Source: JAYRSJ01 sp041920215
GTDB lineage: Bacteria > Pseudomonadota > Gammaproteobacteria > Burkholderiales > Burkholderiaceae_C
Length of the DNA stretch: 64,000 bases
Reading direction: 5' to 3'
NCBI GenBank assembly: GCA_041920215.1
Contig: JAYRSJ010000004.1
Span: 1 to 64,000, forward strand
Below the pieces are notes generated by a model that made no database searches, had not been told where the DNA came from, and saw only the letters and a list, made by a program, of their open reading frames with translations. This document shows positions 1 through 10,622 of the stretch, piece by piece (positions within the stretch are counted from its first letter, which is position 1; every line of letters starts with the position of its first letter). A program made the position numbers and the translations under genes.

Positions 1-775
<775 letters not shown>

Positions 776-1106
776 CTATAACTTTGACAGCGCTGACTGC
801 ACTGTCGTCAAGGACTCCATCCAATCTTGTTTCATTGGATGGTTTATTGAGTATTCACGCGTTACGCCGTTCTTCATACCTAAACAATTTCTTGCTCAGT
901 TGAAGTCTATGTTTGACGCAATCAAAATGTTGCCGACGGCACGGTGCCGCTATCCCCTTTACGAGACGCTTAGCTTTCCGTCGACAACGCTGATTCGACT
1001 CTACAAATTGTTAAAGAACAACAGCCGACTTATTTAAAAGTCCAAGACTGGCAAACCACAATGGCCTCATAGCCGCTGTGGTTTGCCAACCCTATCATGA
1101 GTGAAC
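776..1106 (-). other. tRNA-Ala to 23S internal spacer with 23S leader
   Basis: This 331-base stretch is the part of the internal transcribed spacer between tRNA-Ala and 23S rRNA. It contains a boxA element (1007-1019) and a hairpin with a 9-bp perfect stem (817-825 with 834-842) just upstream of the 23S 5' end. No coding region is supported. The bases before the 23S start would form the 23S processing stem with a partner beyond the left edge of the window. Confidence 0.8.
1007..1019 (-). promoter_or_regulatory. boxA antitermination element of the 23S leader
   Basis: The minus strand reads GTTCTTTAACAAT, matching the proteobacterial boxA consensus (TGCTCTTTAACA). In rRNA operons boxA recruits the NusB/NusE antitermination complex and normally occurs both before 16S and before 23S. 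The 16S copy is at 3159-3170. Confidence 0.75.
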
Positions 1107-1182
1107 TGGTGGAGGATGACGGGATCGAACCGACGACCCCCTGCTTGCAAAGCAGGTGCTCTCCCAGCTGAGCTAATCCCCC
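1107..1182 (-). tRNA. tRNA-Ala (TGC anticodon)
   Basis: The minus strand folds as a 76-nt tRNA. The acceptor strand starts GGGGGATTAGCTC, the anticodon loop is CTTTGCAAG with anticodon TGC, the T loop is GGTTCGATCC, and the 3' end is an encoded CCA. It lies in the 16S-23S spacer after tRNA-Ile, the usual proteobacterial order. Confidence 0.96.
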
Positions 1183-1216
1183 GGGATCTTCTTCAGGCCT
1201 TGCGGCTTGACTTCCG

Positions 1217-1294
1217 TGGTGGGTCTGGCTGGATTCGAACCAGCGACCCCCGCCTTATCAAGACGGTGCTCTAACCGACTGAGCTACAGACCCA
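1217..1294 (-). tRNA. tRNA-Ile (GAT anticodon)
   Basis: The minus strand folds as a tRNA of about 78 nt with acceptor arms TGGGTCT and AGACCCA and an encoded CCA. The anticodon loop is CTTGATAAG (anticodon GAT), and the T arm is GCTGGTTCGAATCCAGC. It is the first spacer tRNA after 16S and is co-transcribed and processed with the rRNAs. Confidence 0.96.
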
Positions 1295-1391
1295 CGTGTT
1301 TTCTACATGCGCCTGTCTCAGCTTCGTGGCCCCTTACTCACCGTCTAGGCCAGCTCGCCAGGCTCACGCTTTATTCACTCACTGTTGTGTT

Positions 1392-1411
1392 ACAGCCGAT
1401 AAGTGTGGGCG
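1392..1411 (-). other. 16S precursor processing stem, 3' strand
   Basis: In the transcript this trailer segment reads CGCCCACACTTATCGGCTGT. It is complementary at 19 of 20 positions to the leader segment at 3136-3155; the exception is one C-A mismatch. Such leader/trailer helices loop out the 16S precursor and are the usual RNase III substrate. The pairing is seen directly; the RNase III role is inferred from other proteobacterial rrn operons. Confidence 0.75.
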
Positions 1412-1481
1412 CTTAAAAATGAGTCGTATGGATCTCGCTCATGCCCAATCACAAGTGACTGAACCGTGGCTCGATCTAATC

Positions 1482-3013
<1,532 letters not shown>

Positions 3014-3135
3014 GATCTTGATTTACTCAACGGAATCGACTTAAACCATTTACATAGCTTAAATCTAATTTCCGTGAGCGTTTAAAGTCCAAGAGACCTG
3101 ATACTTGTCACCAAGCACCAAAACTCACCTTCAAA

Positions 3136-3155
3136 CGCCCACGCTTATCGGCTGT
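3136..3155 (-). other. 16S precursor processing stem, 5' strand
   Basis: In the transcript this leader segment reads ACAGCCGATAAGCGTGGGCG. It pairs at 19 of 20 positions with the trailer at 1392-1411, giving a long helix that brackets pre-16S. It lies just downstream of the leader boxA in the transcript and about 120 nt before the 16S 5' end. Confidence 0.75.
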
Positions 3156-3158
3156 GAA

Positions 3159-3170
3159 TTCTTAAAGAAC
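3159..3170 (-). promoter_or_regulatory. boxA antitermination element of the 16S leader
   Basis: The minus strand reads GTTCTTTAAGAA, close to the boxA consensus. It lies between the rrn promoter (3235-3264) and the processing stem (3136-3155). This is the standard position for assembling the rRNA antitermination complex. Confidence 0.75.
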
Positions 3171-3234
3171 ATCACCAAAACAAAAGATCTGCCTTTCGCT
3201 TTAGCGCGCTAACCAGTGATTAGCAAAGAACGAG

Positions 3235-3264
3235 ATTATGACCTGTTTTTATCAAACTCGTCAA
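3235..3264 (-). promoter_or_regulatory. rRNA operon promoter (P1-like)
   Basis: On the minus strand a -35 box TTGACG (3264 to 3259) is followed by an 18-bp spacer and a -10 box CATAAT (3240 to 3235). A/T-rich sequence upstream (around 3275-3295) resembles an UP element. It is the only strong sigma-70-like pair I found between ptsI and the 16S leader. The bases from 3265 to 3433, between this promoter and the ptsI stop codon, show nothing else I recognise. Confidence 0.7.
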
Positions 3265-3433
3265 GCACTTTGCAGAAGATTTTTTCTTCAACATCGCGAC
3301 TCTTGTCCTGACCCTCGCGGCCCTTGCCCTGCCGCCCCTAAGAGCAGCTGCATCAGCAGCGAAGCCCTCGACTGTAGCACAAGATTTTCTGACTTGGCAA
3401 CACCCCACAGCATTTGGCTTGCAGCGGCCAGGG

Positions 3434-5197
3434 CTACTGCTGGGCCAACATCTGTTCAGCCGTCCGCTGTGGGTCTTCGGAGCTCAGGATCGCAGGCAGC
3501 GCAGCTGACAGGCGACGCGTGTCGGCACGCAATATGCGCTGTTTTACAAGCGGTATCTGAGACGGATGCATAGAGAAGCTGCGCAAACCCATTCCCAGCA
3601 GCAGTTCAGTGAATGCGGCATCGCCGGCCATTTCGCCGCACACGCTCACGCCCTTGCCTGCCGCACACGCCTGAGAAATCACGCTGGCAATCAGTTGGAG
3701 GATGGCCGGGTGCCAGGGATCGTAGAGGTGCGCAACGGTTTCGTCTGCGCGATCGATGGCCAATGTGTATTGAATCAAGTCGTTCGTGCCAATAGAGACG
3801 AAGTCAACATGCGGCAAGAGCAAAGGCAACATCACGGCTGCCGCAGGAATCTCGATCATTACCCCCAGCTCGACCCGGGTGTAGGCCTGAGCCGCGTCAT
3901 CCAGTTGCTGCTTGACGCGAGTGATCGTTTCATGAATTTGCCGAATCTCCGATAGGTGGGCCACCATAGGTATGAGCAGCTTGAGCTTGCCATGTGCGCT
4001 GGCTCGATAGATTGCACGCAGTTGACGCCTGAACATGGCGGGCTCCGCCAAGCTCCAGCGTATCGCCCGCAGACCCATGGCCGGATTGAGCACATGTTCA
4101 TGCCGCAGCTCGCTCGCGCTCATACGCTCCAGCGGCTTGTCTGCACCGACATCAACCGTGCGAATCGTGACCGGCATGCCCCGCATCGCCTCAACCGCCG
4201 CACGGTAGGCCTCAAACTGCTCATCTTCCGACGGCAACTCCCCGCCGCGATTCATGAACAGGAACTCGCTGCGGAACAGCCCCACCCCAGTCGCACCAGC
4301 ATCGACTGCGGCCACGGCGTCTGCGGGCAGTTCGATATTCGCATGCAGTTCCACCCGCTCGCCGTCCAGCGTCACCGCTGGTGTATGGCGCAGCCGGGTG
4401 AGCCGCGCCCGCTCCAGCTCACTCTGACGCTGGCGGAAGCGGTACTCCTCCAGCACGATGGGCGAGGGATTGACGATCACCGCCCCGAGATCGCCATCAA
4501 TGATGACCCAGTCATCCTGGCGTATCAGGCGACTCGCTTCGCGTGTCCCGACTACCGCAGGAATGTCCAGACTCCGCGCCACAATGGCGGTATGCGAGGT
4601 CTTCCCGCCGATGTCGGTCACGAACCCGTGGAAGACGCTGCGCTTGAACTGCAGCATGTCGGCCGGGGCAATGTCGGCAGCGACCAGCAACAGCGGATCC
4701 TCGCCGGCAAAATCCCTTTGCACGATGCCGGCCGCACCGCTCGGATTCAAGCCCTGCTCGCGCGACAGCGCTCCGATGATGCGTTCGACCACCTGCTCCA
4801 GATCGGCCTTGCGCTCGCGCAGGTAGTCATCCTCCATCTCATCAAACTGCCGCGCCAGCACCTCAAGCTGAGCGGACAAAGCCCATTCGGCGTTGTAATG
4901 CCGCTCCACGATCCATTGCTTAGTCGCGCCGGTTAGGGCCTCGTCGTGCAGCAACATCAGGTGTACGTCAAGCAAGGCCGCGAGCTCGTGCGGCGCGTCA
5001 CTGGGTAGCTCGTTCTTCAGCGTCTCCAGTTCGTCCACCACCTCGTCCCGCGCCCGCATGCAGCGCTGTATCTCGCCGTCGATATTGGTCGGGTCAATGA
5101 AGTAGTGCGCTACATCGACGCGGCTGGACGCAACAAGCACTGCGCGACCGATCGCCACGCCGCGCGAAACCGGGATGCCGAAGACCTGGAAGCTCAT
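3434..5197 (-). CDS. ptsI: Phosphoenolpyruvate-protein phosphotransferase (PTS enzyme I)
   Basis: Enzyme I takes phosphate from PEP and passes it to HPr in the cytoplasm. The 587-residue product has the family's usual length and domain order: HPr-binding N-terminal domain, phospho-His swivelling domain with GGKTSHTAIVA (active His near residue 202), and a C-terminal PEP-binding barrel with the conserved SVCGEMAGD Cys motif. I chose MSFQVFG at 5197, because the upstream Met at 5230 would add 11 residues unlike the family. In many Betaproteobacteria ptsI directly follows the IIA and ptsH genes. Here an oppositely oriented acyltransferase gene separates it from ptsH, so it probably has its own promoter. 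Confidence 0.96.
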   Translation of the reverse strand: MSFQVFGIPVSRGVAIGRAVLVASSRVDVAHYFIDPTNIDGEIQRCMRARDEVVDELETLKNELPSDAPHELAALLDVHLMLLHDEALTGATKQWIVERHYNAEWALSAQLEVLARQFDEMEDDYLRERKADLEQVVERIIGALSREQGLNPSGAAGIVQRDFAGEDPLLLVAADIAPADMLQFKRSVFHGFVTDIGGKTSHTAIVARSLDIPAVVGTREASRLIRQDDWVIIDGDLGAVIVNPSPIVLEEYRFRQRQSELERARLTRLRHTPAVTLDGERVELHANIELPADAVAAVDAGATGVGLFRSEFLFMNRGGELPSEDEQFEAYRAAVEAMRGMPVTIRTVDVGADKPLERMSASELRHEHVLNPAMGLRAIRWSLAEPAMFRRQLRAIYRASAHGKLKLLIPMVAHLSEIRQIHETITRVKQQLDDAAQAYTRVELGVMIEIPAAAVMLPLLLPHVDFVSIGTNDLIQYTLAIDRADETVAHLYDPWHPAILQLIASVISQACAAGKGVSVCGEMAGDAAFTELLLGMGLRSFSMHPSQIPLVKQRILRADTRRLSAALPAILSSEDPQRTAEQMLAQQ

Positions 5198-5307
5198 GCG
5201 CCGACTGTAGCAGCGGCCTCCCTTCATCAAGTCGTCACTGCAGGGTCATGGCTCCGTCATCGCCAGCCGCCAGCATTCGTTGCGACCATCCACGACAAGG
5301 CCCGCTC

Positions 5308-6123
5308 ATGAGGGATATCCCGCTGCCCACCCTGCCCTTCGCCGATCTGCGCATGCCCAACGGACCTGGGCGTCCGGTACGCAGCCAGCCGGAGCGGCTG
5401 CACGTCAGCTGGGCGCGCTGCAGCGAGGAGGTGCGTGAAGCACAGCGCCTACGCTACCAAGTCTTTGCCTTGGAAATGGGGGCGAGACTGTCGGTCCCCC
5501 CGGGCACGCCGGCCGGCCACGATGTCGACACATTTGACGCCTTCTGCGAGCACCTGCTGGTACGTCGCCAAACCGAGAACGAAGCACCAGGGCCGGTCAT
5601 CGGCACCTACCGGGTCCTGACGCCAGCCGCAGCACGTCGCGCCGGCGGCTTCTACAGCGAAACCGAGTTCGACCTCACCCGGCTGCGTGGTATGCGCTCA
5701 CGCATGGTCGAACTGGGCCGCGCTTGCGTGCATCCCGAATACCGCAACGGCGGCGCCATCCTGGCACTGTGGGGTGCCTTGGCCGAATTCATGCTCCGCA
5801 ACGAACTCGACACGATGATCGGTTGCGCCAGCATCAGCATGCGCGACGGCGGCCACTACGCCGCAAGCCTTTGGAAACAGTTGGCGGCCGCCCATCTGGC
5901 GCCGATAGAAAAGCAGGTGCGTCCACGCCTGCCCCTGCCCGTTGACGAACTGCGCCAGGATCTAGCCGCCGAACCGCCTGCCCTGATACGTGGCTATCTC
6001 CGCTGTGGCGCCAAGGTACTGGGTGCGCCGGCCTGGGATCCCGACTTCAACACCGCCGACCTCCCCTTGCTGATGTGCATTCAGGATCTGCCAGCTCGCT
6101 TCAAGCGACAAATGCTGCCCTAA
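5308..6123 (+). CDS. GNAT-type N-acyltransferase, OlsB/COG3176-like
   Basis: The 271-residue product resembles the 'hemolysin'/OlsB acyl-ACP N-acyltransferase group. It has an N-terminal EVREAQRLRYQVFALEMGA segment, a central fold with VELGRACVHPEYRNG, and a C-terminal extension. OlsB enzymes acylate ornithine to make lyso-ornithine lipid; whether this one uses ornithine cannot be read from sequence. No OlsA-like partner lies next to it. I chose ATG 5308, which has AAGG about 7 nt upstream; ATG 5248 in the same frame would add 20 residues. The gene lies on the plus strand between the ptsI and ptsH genes on the minus strand, which is unusual. Confidence 0.75.
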   Translation: MRDIPLPTLPFADLRMPNGPGRPVRSQPERLHVSWARCSEEVREAQRLRYQVFALEMGARLSVPPGTPAGHDVDTFDAFCEHLLVRRQTENEAPGPVIGTYRVLTPAAARRAGGFYSETEFDLTRLRGMRSRMVELGRACVHPEYRNGGAILALWGALAEFMLRNELDTMIGCASISMRDGGHYAASLWKQLAAAHLAPIEKQVRPRLPLPVDELRQDLAAEPPALIRGYLRCGAKVLGAPAWDPDFNTADLPLLMCIQDLPARFKRQMLP

Positions 6124-6130
6124 GTCCGAC

Positions 6131-6400
6131 CTACTGACCTTCGCCGAACTTGTCGTTGACAAGATCGGTAATGGCCTGCTGGGCCGCCTGTTCATCAGGA
6201 CCATCTGTCTCCAGCTCGACCTGTGAGCCCAATCCGGCCGCCAACATCATCACGCCCATGATGCTCTTGGCATTGACACGCCGGCTGTTGCGACTCAGGA
6301 AGACCTCGCATTGAAAACTGCCTGCCAACTTGGTCAGCTTGGCCGACGCGCGGGCATGCAGGCCCAGTTTGTTGCTGATAGTGAGAGTGGACTTGAGCAT
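6131..6400 (-). CDS. ptsH: Phosphocarrier protein HPr
   Basis: HPr relays phosphate from enzyme I to IIA proteins. The 89-residue product has His15 in KLGLHARASAK and Ser46 in NAKSIMGVM, both at canonical positions. The true start is ATG 6400. The longer open frame to 6571 runs antisense-like through the upstream IIA gene in another frame and has no family support. The gene starts 4 nt after the IIA stop, so the two are surely co-transcribed. Only a IIA of the mannose type is nearby, with no sugar permease, which suggests a regulatory PTS as found in many Betaproteobacteria. Confidence 0.96.
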   Translation of the reverse strand: MLKSTLTISNKLGLHARASAKLTKLAGSFQCEVFLSRNSRRVNAKSIMGVMMLAAGLGSQVELETDGPDEQAAQQAITDLVNDKFGEGQ

Positions 6401-6404
6401 CGTG

Positions 6405-6818
6405 TCAGGAGGGCTTGTCTGCAGACGAATCTGGTTCGATCGGGACGATGCCCTTGGCGCCGCCCTCACTGGCGCGATGTACCAGCACATCCAGCGGCTC
6501 GCCGGCGTAGCACAGCGAACGCCACAGCATGGGCACATTGACACCGCTGACCACGCGCAGATGACCTTCATCGCCAGCCAGCAGTCTTAGAGCACCGTTG
6601 CAAGGGGTGGCGCCAAAGGCATCGGTCAGCACGAGGGTGTCGCGGTCGCCAGCGGCGGCCAGTTTGGCGCGCGCCTCAGCTTCGACATCCTCTGCCGACA
6701 TTTGCGGCGTGACATCCAGCACATCCAGCTGGGCCGTACAGGCTGGAAAGGCGTGCTCAGCCACCTGCTTCAGCGCAGAGGCCAGCGGTGCATGAGCGAT
6801 CAACAACAATCCAGTCAT
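6405..6818 (-). CDS. PTS mannose/fructose-type IIA domain protein
   Basis: This 137-residue single-domain protein matches the EIIA-Man family. It starts MTGLLLIAHAPLASAL, with the phospho-acceptor His at residue 9, and has the later motifs VLTDAFGATPCNGA and VVSGVNVPMLWRSL. It would receive phosphate from HPr. No IIB, IIC or IID gene lies nearby, so a regulatory rather than transport role is likely (inference). It is followed 4 nt later by ptsH. The last ~12 residues are polar and Ser-rich and look like a species-specific tail. Confidence 0.92.
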   Translation of the reverse strand: MTGLLLIAHAPLASALKQVAEHAFPACTAQLDVLDVTPQMSAEDVEAEARAKLAAAGDRDTLVLTDAFGATPCNGALRLLAGDEGHLRVVSGVNVPMLWRSLCYAGEPLDVLVHRASEGGAKGIVPIEPDSSADKPS

Positions 6819-6870
6819 GCCCGCATTATCCCCGCAGCCGGACCACGCAGCGGTGCGCCGGGCAAGGCAC

Positions 6871-7353
6871 TCAGCGGTTCAGTCGCAAGGAGGAGAGAAA
6901 AGTCTCCCAGGTCGCCGCGTCCGTGCTCTTGCCCATCAGCACCAGCTGATAGACGCGCAGCCCGCGGGCGAACACCGCCACACGCGCCTGCTGGGCGCCT
7001 GCCTTCCAGAGCTGCTGCTGGGCCTGCGCATAGGCGCTCATGCCCGGGATCGCCAACGCCGAGGGTGGCTCAGCGCTGGCCTGCAGCTTGCGGCCCAGCG
7101 ATTCCCGCATCGCCTGCAGCGCTGGCCCGACCAGGGCCGGATCCTGGATCTCGGCCCAGGAGAGCGAAAAGCTCAATCCCTCGGCCTTGCAGACCGCCAG
7201 ACCCGCGCCCGTACGGCTGTCGATCTCGGGCTTGCAGGGAAACAGCAACGCCAGTTCGGCACCCGCCGGCCTGATTTCGCGCCAGTCCAGGCCCGGCGCA
7301 CAGGCCGATAGGCCCAATGCCAGAACAAGCATGCTGCAGCGAGTTTTCATCAT
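6871..7353 (-). CDS. Putative lipoprotein of unknown function
   Basis: This 160-residue product has a lipoprotein signal sequence: MMKTRCSMLVLALGLSAC, with lipobox LSAC and Cys18. I recognise no domain in the mature part, which has three further cysteines or fewer and one alternating hydrophobic C-terminal half. It is probably anchored in a membrane facing the periplasm. The gene lies 52 nt upstream of the IIA gene on the same strand and could share its transcript. It is divergent from the CoA-transferase at 7413. Conserved small lipoproteins of this type occur in Burkholderiales, but I cannot assign a role. Confidence 0.75.
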   Translation of the reverse strand: MMKTRCSMLVLALGLSACAPGLDWREIRPAGAELALLFPCKPEIDSRTGAGLAVCKAEGLSFSLSWAEIQDPALVGPALQAMRESLGRKLQASAEPPSALAIPGMSAYAQAQQQLWKAGAQQARVAVFARGLRVYQLVLMGKSTDAATWETFLSSLRLNR

Positions 7354-7412
7354 CGCGGCATTATCGGCCGCCGGCCTCTCGGCGGCCCCGGGGCCTGACG
7401 CACAATCGCTCC

Positions 7413-8672
7413 ATGCAAGACCCGACCCTCATCCCCGGCGGCGCCCTCGCAGGCGTGCGCGTCCTGGATCTCTCCCGCGTGCTGGCCGGCCCCTGGTGCA
7501 CCCAGACCCTGGCCGACCTGGGAGCTGACGTGATCAAGGTGGAACGTCCCGGCAGCGGCGACGACACCCGCGGCTGGGGGCCGCCCTATCTGAAGGACCG
7601 CAACGGCCAGAACAGCAGCGAGGCCGCCTACTATCTGGCGGCCAACCGCAACAAGCGATCGGTCGCGATCGATATCGCGACGCCCGAGGGCCAGGCCCTG
7701 GTGCGACAGCTGGCCGGCACCGTAGATGTGCTGGTCGAGAACTTCAAGGTCGGTGACCTGGCGCGCTATGGACTGGATGCTCAGAGCCTGCTGGCCGAAC
7801 ATCCTGGCCTGGTGATCTGCTCCATCACCGGCTTCGGTCAGACCGGTCCCTACAAGGACAGGGCAGGCTATGACTATGCGGTGCAGGGCATGGGCGGCCT
7901 GATGAGCGTCACCGGCGAACGCGACGATCTGCCTGGCGGCGGGCCGCAGAAGGTGGGGGTCGCTGTGGCGGACCTGTTCACCGGCCTGTACGCCACGGTG
8001 GCCATCCTGGCCGCCTTGCGCCATCGCGATGCCACCGGCCAGGGCCAGGTGATAGACATGGCCTTGTTCGATACGCAGCTGGCCATGCTGGCCAATCTGG
8101 GCAGCAACTATCTATGCAGCGGACAGGCACCGCGTCGCATGGGCAATGCCCATGCGAACATCGTGCCCTACCAGGTCTTCGAGGCCAGCGATGGCCATCT
8201 GATCATCGCGGTCGGCAATGACAGCCAGTTCGCCAAGCTAGCCGATTTGGCCGGTCGGCCAGAATGGGCGCAGGATCCACGGTTCGTGCGCAATGCCGAC
8301 CGTGTGCAGCATCGCGAAGTCCTGGTGCCCGAGATCGCAGCGGTGATCAAGACCCGCACGCGCGACAGCTGGCTGGCCGGGCTGGAGGCCGCCAAAGTAC
8401 CCTGCGGCGCCATCAACAATCTAGCCGAGGCCTTTGCCGACCCGCAGGCCCAGGCCCGAGGCATGACGGTCAGCCTGCCGCATCCGCTCAGTGACGAGCT
8501 GCGCCTGGTGGCCAGCCCCATGCGCTTGTCCGCCACCCCGGTCAGCTATCGCAGGGCACCGCCGCTGCTGGGCCAGCACAGCAGCGATGTGCTGCAGGAG
8601 TTGGGCTGCAGCCCGACGCAGATCGCTTCACTGATGGCCCTGGGCATCATCCAGCAAGGCGACGCAGCGTGA
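7413..8672 (+). CDS. CaiB/BaiF family III CoA-transferase
   Basis: Family III enzymes move CoA between carboxylic acids through a catalytic aspartate. The 419-residue product has the family signature near the N-terminus (VRVLDLSRVLAGPWCTQTLADLGADVIKVE region) and the expected Asp near residue 154 in AGYDYAVQGMGG. It also has the C-terminal linker GNAHANIVPYQVF. The start is MQDPTL at 7413; the longer open frame to 7317 overlaps the divergent lipoprotein gene's 5' end. The specific acyl groups (formyl, succinyl, carnitine-like) cannot be told from sequence. It is divergent from the lipoprotein gene at 6871-7353. Confidence 0.9.
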   Translation: MQDPTLIPGGALAGVRVLDLSRVLAGPWCTQTLADLGADVIKVERPGSGDDTRGWGPPYLKDRNGQNSSEAAYYLAANRNKRSVAIDIATPEGQALVRQLAGTVDVLVENFKVGDLARYGLDAQSLLAEHPGLVICSITGFGQTGPYKDRAGYDYAVQGMGGLMSVTGERDDLPGGGPQKVGVAVADLFTGLYATVAILAALRHRDATGQGQVIDMALFDTQLAMLANLGSNYLCSGQAPRRMGNAHANIVPYQVFEASDGHLIIAVGNDSQFAKLADLAGRPEWAQDPRFVRNADRVQHREVLVPEIAAVIKTRTRDSWLAGLEAAKVPCGAINNLAEAFADPQAQARGMTVSLPHPLSDELRLVASPMRLSATPVSYRRAPPLLGQHSSDVLQELGCSPTQIASLMALGIIQQGDAA

Positions 8673-8841
8673 CATAGTGCGCAGGCCAGTGCCGCGCGGC
8701 CTGGCTGGCGCTAGCTTTTCCCCGACTCGGGGGATGGACACTGGCCAGACCGACCGAGACCATGGCGGCCGCCCTGGCCTCTGCCGCGGGCCCTGAGTCC
8801 GCTTCCGAAAACCGCCGAATCCCAGCCCGCCCGCCGCCCTC

Positions 8842-9996
8842 ATGCCCCCTCAGCCGCCCGCTCCACCGGCCAGTCTCAGTGGCGCCGCCAACGATATGGC
8901 GCCGGGGCCCAGCCATGCCCAGTGGGCGGAGATCGTCCAGCAACTGGGCGCGGAGATCGCCGGCCCCTTGAGCACCGCGCTGGAGCGCATCCACAACCTG
9001 GTCGTCAGCGGTCAGATCGACCGTCAAGGCCTGCGCGCGCTGCGCGAAAGCGTGGCCCAGGCCCGCGAAGCGGGCATGGTCGGCCAGCAGCTGGCTAGGC
9101 TGGCGTCCGGCCGCATCAAGCTGGCGCGCGAACGCCTGCACCTGACGCAATTGCTACGCGGCGTGCTGGCCCAGCGCAGCCGTGAAACCCAGGCACGTGG
9201 CATACAGATACGCCAGGCACTCAAGCCGGTCGAGGTGATTGGCGATGCCTCGCTCATGTTCGCCCTGCTCAATGCCTTGATGGACTGGGCACTGGCCTGC
9301 ACCCACTCCTCCATCGATCTGCGCCTGGACCTGACCCCCTGGCCTGCCAAGGTCCGCCTGCTGTGCCGCTTCGCCCATCGCTCGCTGGATCTGATCGAGC
9401 AAGCGCGCCAGACCGAAGCCCCCGCAGCACTGGATTCGCTGGCTTGGCGCCTGCTGGAGCAAACCGCCCTGACCATGGGCGTGCTGCCGCTGCGCGAGGA
9501 CGAGGCCGGCATCACCGTGCTGACGCTGGAGTTCCCCCAGACCGCCGGCGACGAGCCCGGCAGCAGCACGGCAGGCGCGCGCCCCGAGGCCGAGAGCGAG
9601 CTGAGCCTGCATGGCAACTCCAAGCCCTTGGCCGGTTGCCATCTGCTGATCATCACGCCACGCCGCGAGCTGCGCGGCCAGCTGCAGGCGGCCATCCGCC
9701 ATATGGGCCTGATCGTCGATATGGTCAACACGGTCGAAGAAGCCCTGCAGTTCTGTCGCGAGGGTTTGCCGCACGGCATCGTCTTCGAGGCTGCGTTGCG
9801 CGGGCCCGCCCTGACCGAGCTGCGCAACGAGCTGCGCCGCGAGGTGCCGGAGTTCAGCTTCATCGAAGTGCTGGATGAAGAGCATCTCACCCAGCTCTCC
9901 ACCGCCACCGCCGACACCATGGCCCGCATCTCGCGACTGCATCTTGCCGATGCCCTGCCCTCAGTGCTGCTGTTCGAGCTGTCCAGGGCGATGTGA
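8842..9996 (+). CDS. Degenerate histidine-kinase-like protein with pseudo-receiver domain
   Basis: The 384-residue product has the layout of a soluble hybrid sensor kinase. A helical dimerisation-like region (about 25-100) is followed by an ATPase-like region (about 105-230) and a C-terminal receiver-like domain (about 260-375, starting CHLLIITPRRELR). The key residues are missing. Where an H-box would read HEIRTPL the sequence is AEIAGPL, with no His. The receiver's phospho-Asp position reads IVFEAALRG, with Glu. N and G boxes are not convincing. It may therefore be a scaffold or an anti-kinase rather than an enzyme (inference). The preceding 8673-8841 gap shows no other gene. Confidence 0.6.
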   Translation: MPPQPPAPPASLSGAANDMAPGPSHAQWAEIVQQLGAEIAGPLSTALERIHNLVVSGQIDRQGLRALRESVAQAREAGMVGQQLARLASGRIKLARERLHLTQLLRGVLAQRSRETQARGIQIRQALKPVEVIGDASLMFALLNALMDWALACTHSSIDLRLDLTPWPAKVRLLCRFAHRSLDLIEQARQTEAPAALDSLAWRLLEQTALTMGVLPLREDEAGITVLTLEFPQTAGDEPGSSTAGARPEAESELSLHGNSKPLAGCHLLIITPRRELRGQLQAAIRHMGLIVDMVNTVEEALQFCREGLPHGIVFEAALRGPALTELRNELRREVPEFSFIEVLDEEHLTQLSTATADTMARISRLHLADALPSVLLFELSRAM

Positions 9997-10041
9997 GGCT
10001 GCTCAGGCAGCAGCGGGAGGGCTGCACTAAACTCTCCACCC

Positions 10042-10551
10042 ATGAAGCTGCCCCGATTCCTCGCCCCGGTCCTGCTGCTCGCCGCCCTGGCTGGTGCTGG
10101 CCTGCTCGCCTATCAGAGCCTGGCCGTGCGCGATATGGCGCCCCAGGTCCAGTATGTGCTGCTCAACGGCGAACAGCGCGACTCCAACCAGTGGCAGGGC
10201 AAAGTGATGCTGGTGAACTTCTGGGCCACCAGCTGCGCCACCTGCGTCAAAGAAATGCCCGAGATCGTGGCCACCCACGAGAAGTTCAAGGCGCGCGGGT
10301 TCGACACCCTGGCAGTGGCGATGAGCTACGACCCGCCAGCCTATGTGGCACGCTTCGCCGAGAGCCGCAAGCTGCCATTCGGTGTGGCGATCGACAACAC
10401 CGGCAACATCGCCAAGCAGTTCGGCGAGATCCGCCTGACCCCCACCACTTTGCTGATCAACAAGCGCGGTGAAGTCATCAAGCGCTATGTGGGCGAACCC
10501 GATTTCGCCGCCCTGCATGGGCTGATCGAGCAGTTGCTGGCCGAAGGCTGA
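10042..10551 (+). CDS. TlpA/ResA-like thiol-disulfide oxidoreductase
   Basis: This is a 169-residue thioredoxin-fold protein held by an N-terminal hydrophobic segment (residues 5-25), so it should act in the periplasm. The redox pair is C65-A-T-C68 in FWATSCATCVKEMP, without the proline usual in CxPC motifs. The cis-Pro is in LTPTTLLI near residue 134. Related proteins reduce apocytochromes or other periplasmic disulfides. There is no cytochrome-maturation gene nearby, so the substrate is unknown. The gene converges with lipA across a bidirectional terminator (10580-10603). Confidence 0.88.
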   Translation: MKLPRFLAPVLLLAALAGAGLLAYQSLAVRDMAPQVQYVLLNGEQRDSNQWQGKVMLVNFWATSCATCVKEMPEIVATHEKFKARGFDTLAVAMSYDPPAYVARFAESRKLPFGVAIDNTGNIAKQFGEIRLTPTTLLINKRGEVIKRYVGEPDFAALHGLIEQLLAEG

Positions 10552-10579
10552 AGCAGGCACTGCTGGTACCCCCCCGCAA

Positions 10580-10603
10580 AAAGAGCCGCAACCGCGGCTC
10601 TTT
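10580..10603. terminator. Bidirectional intrinsic terminator between the TlpA-like gene and lipA
   Basis: A 10-bp perfect inverted repeat, AAAGAGCCGC / GCGGCTCTTT, with a 4-nt loop lies between two convergent genes. A run of A precedes it and a run of T follows it, so it can stop transcription from both sides. Confidence 0.75.
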
Positions 10604-10622
10604 CCCTTTGAGCGCAGCGGAC

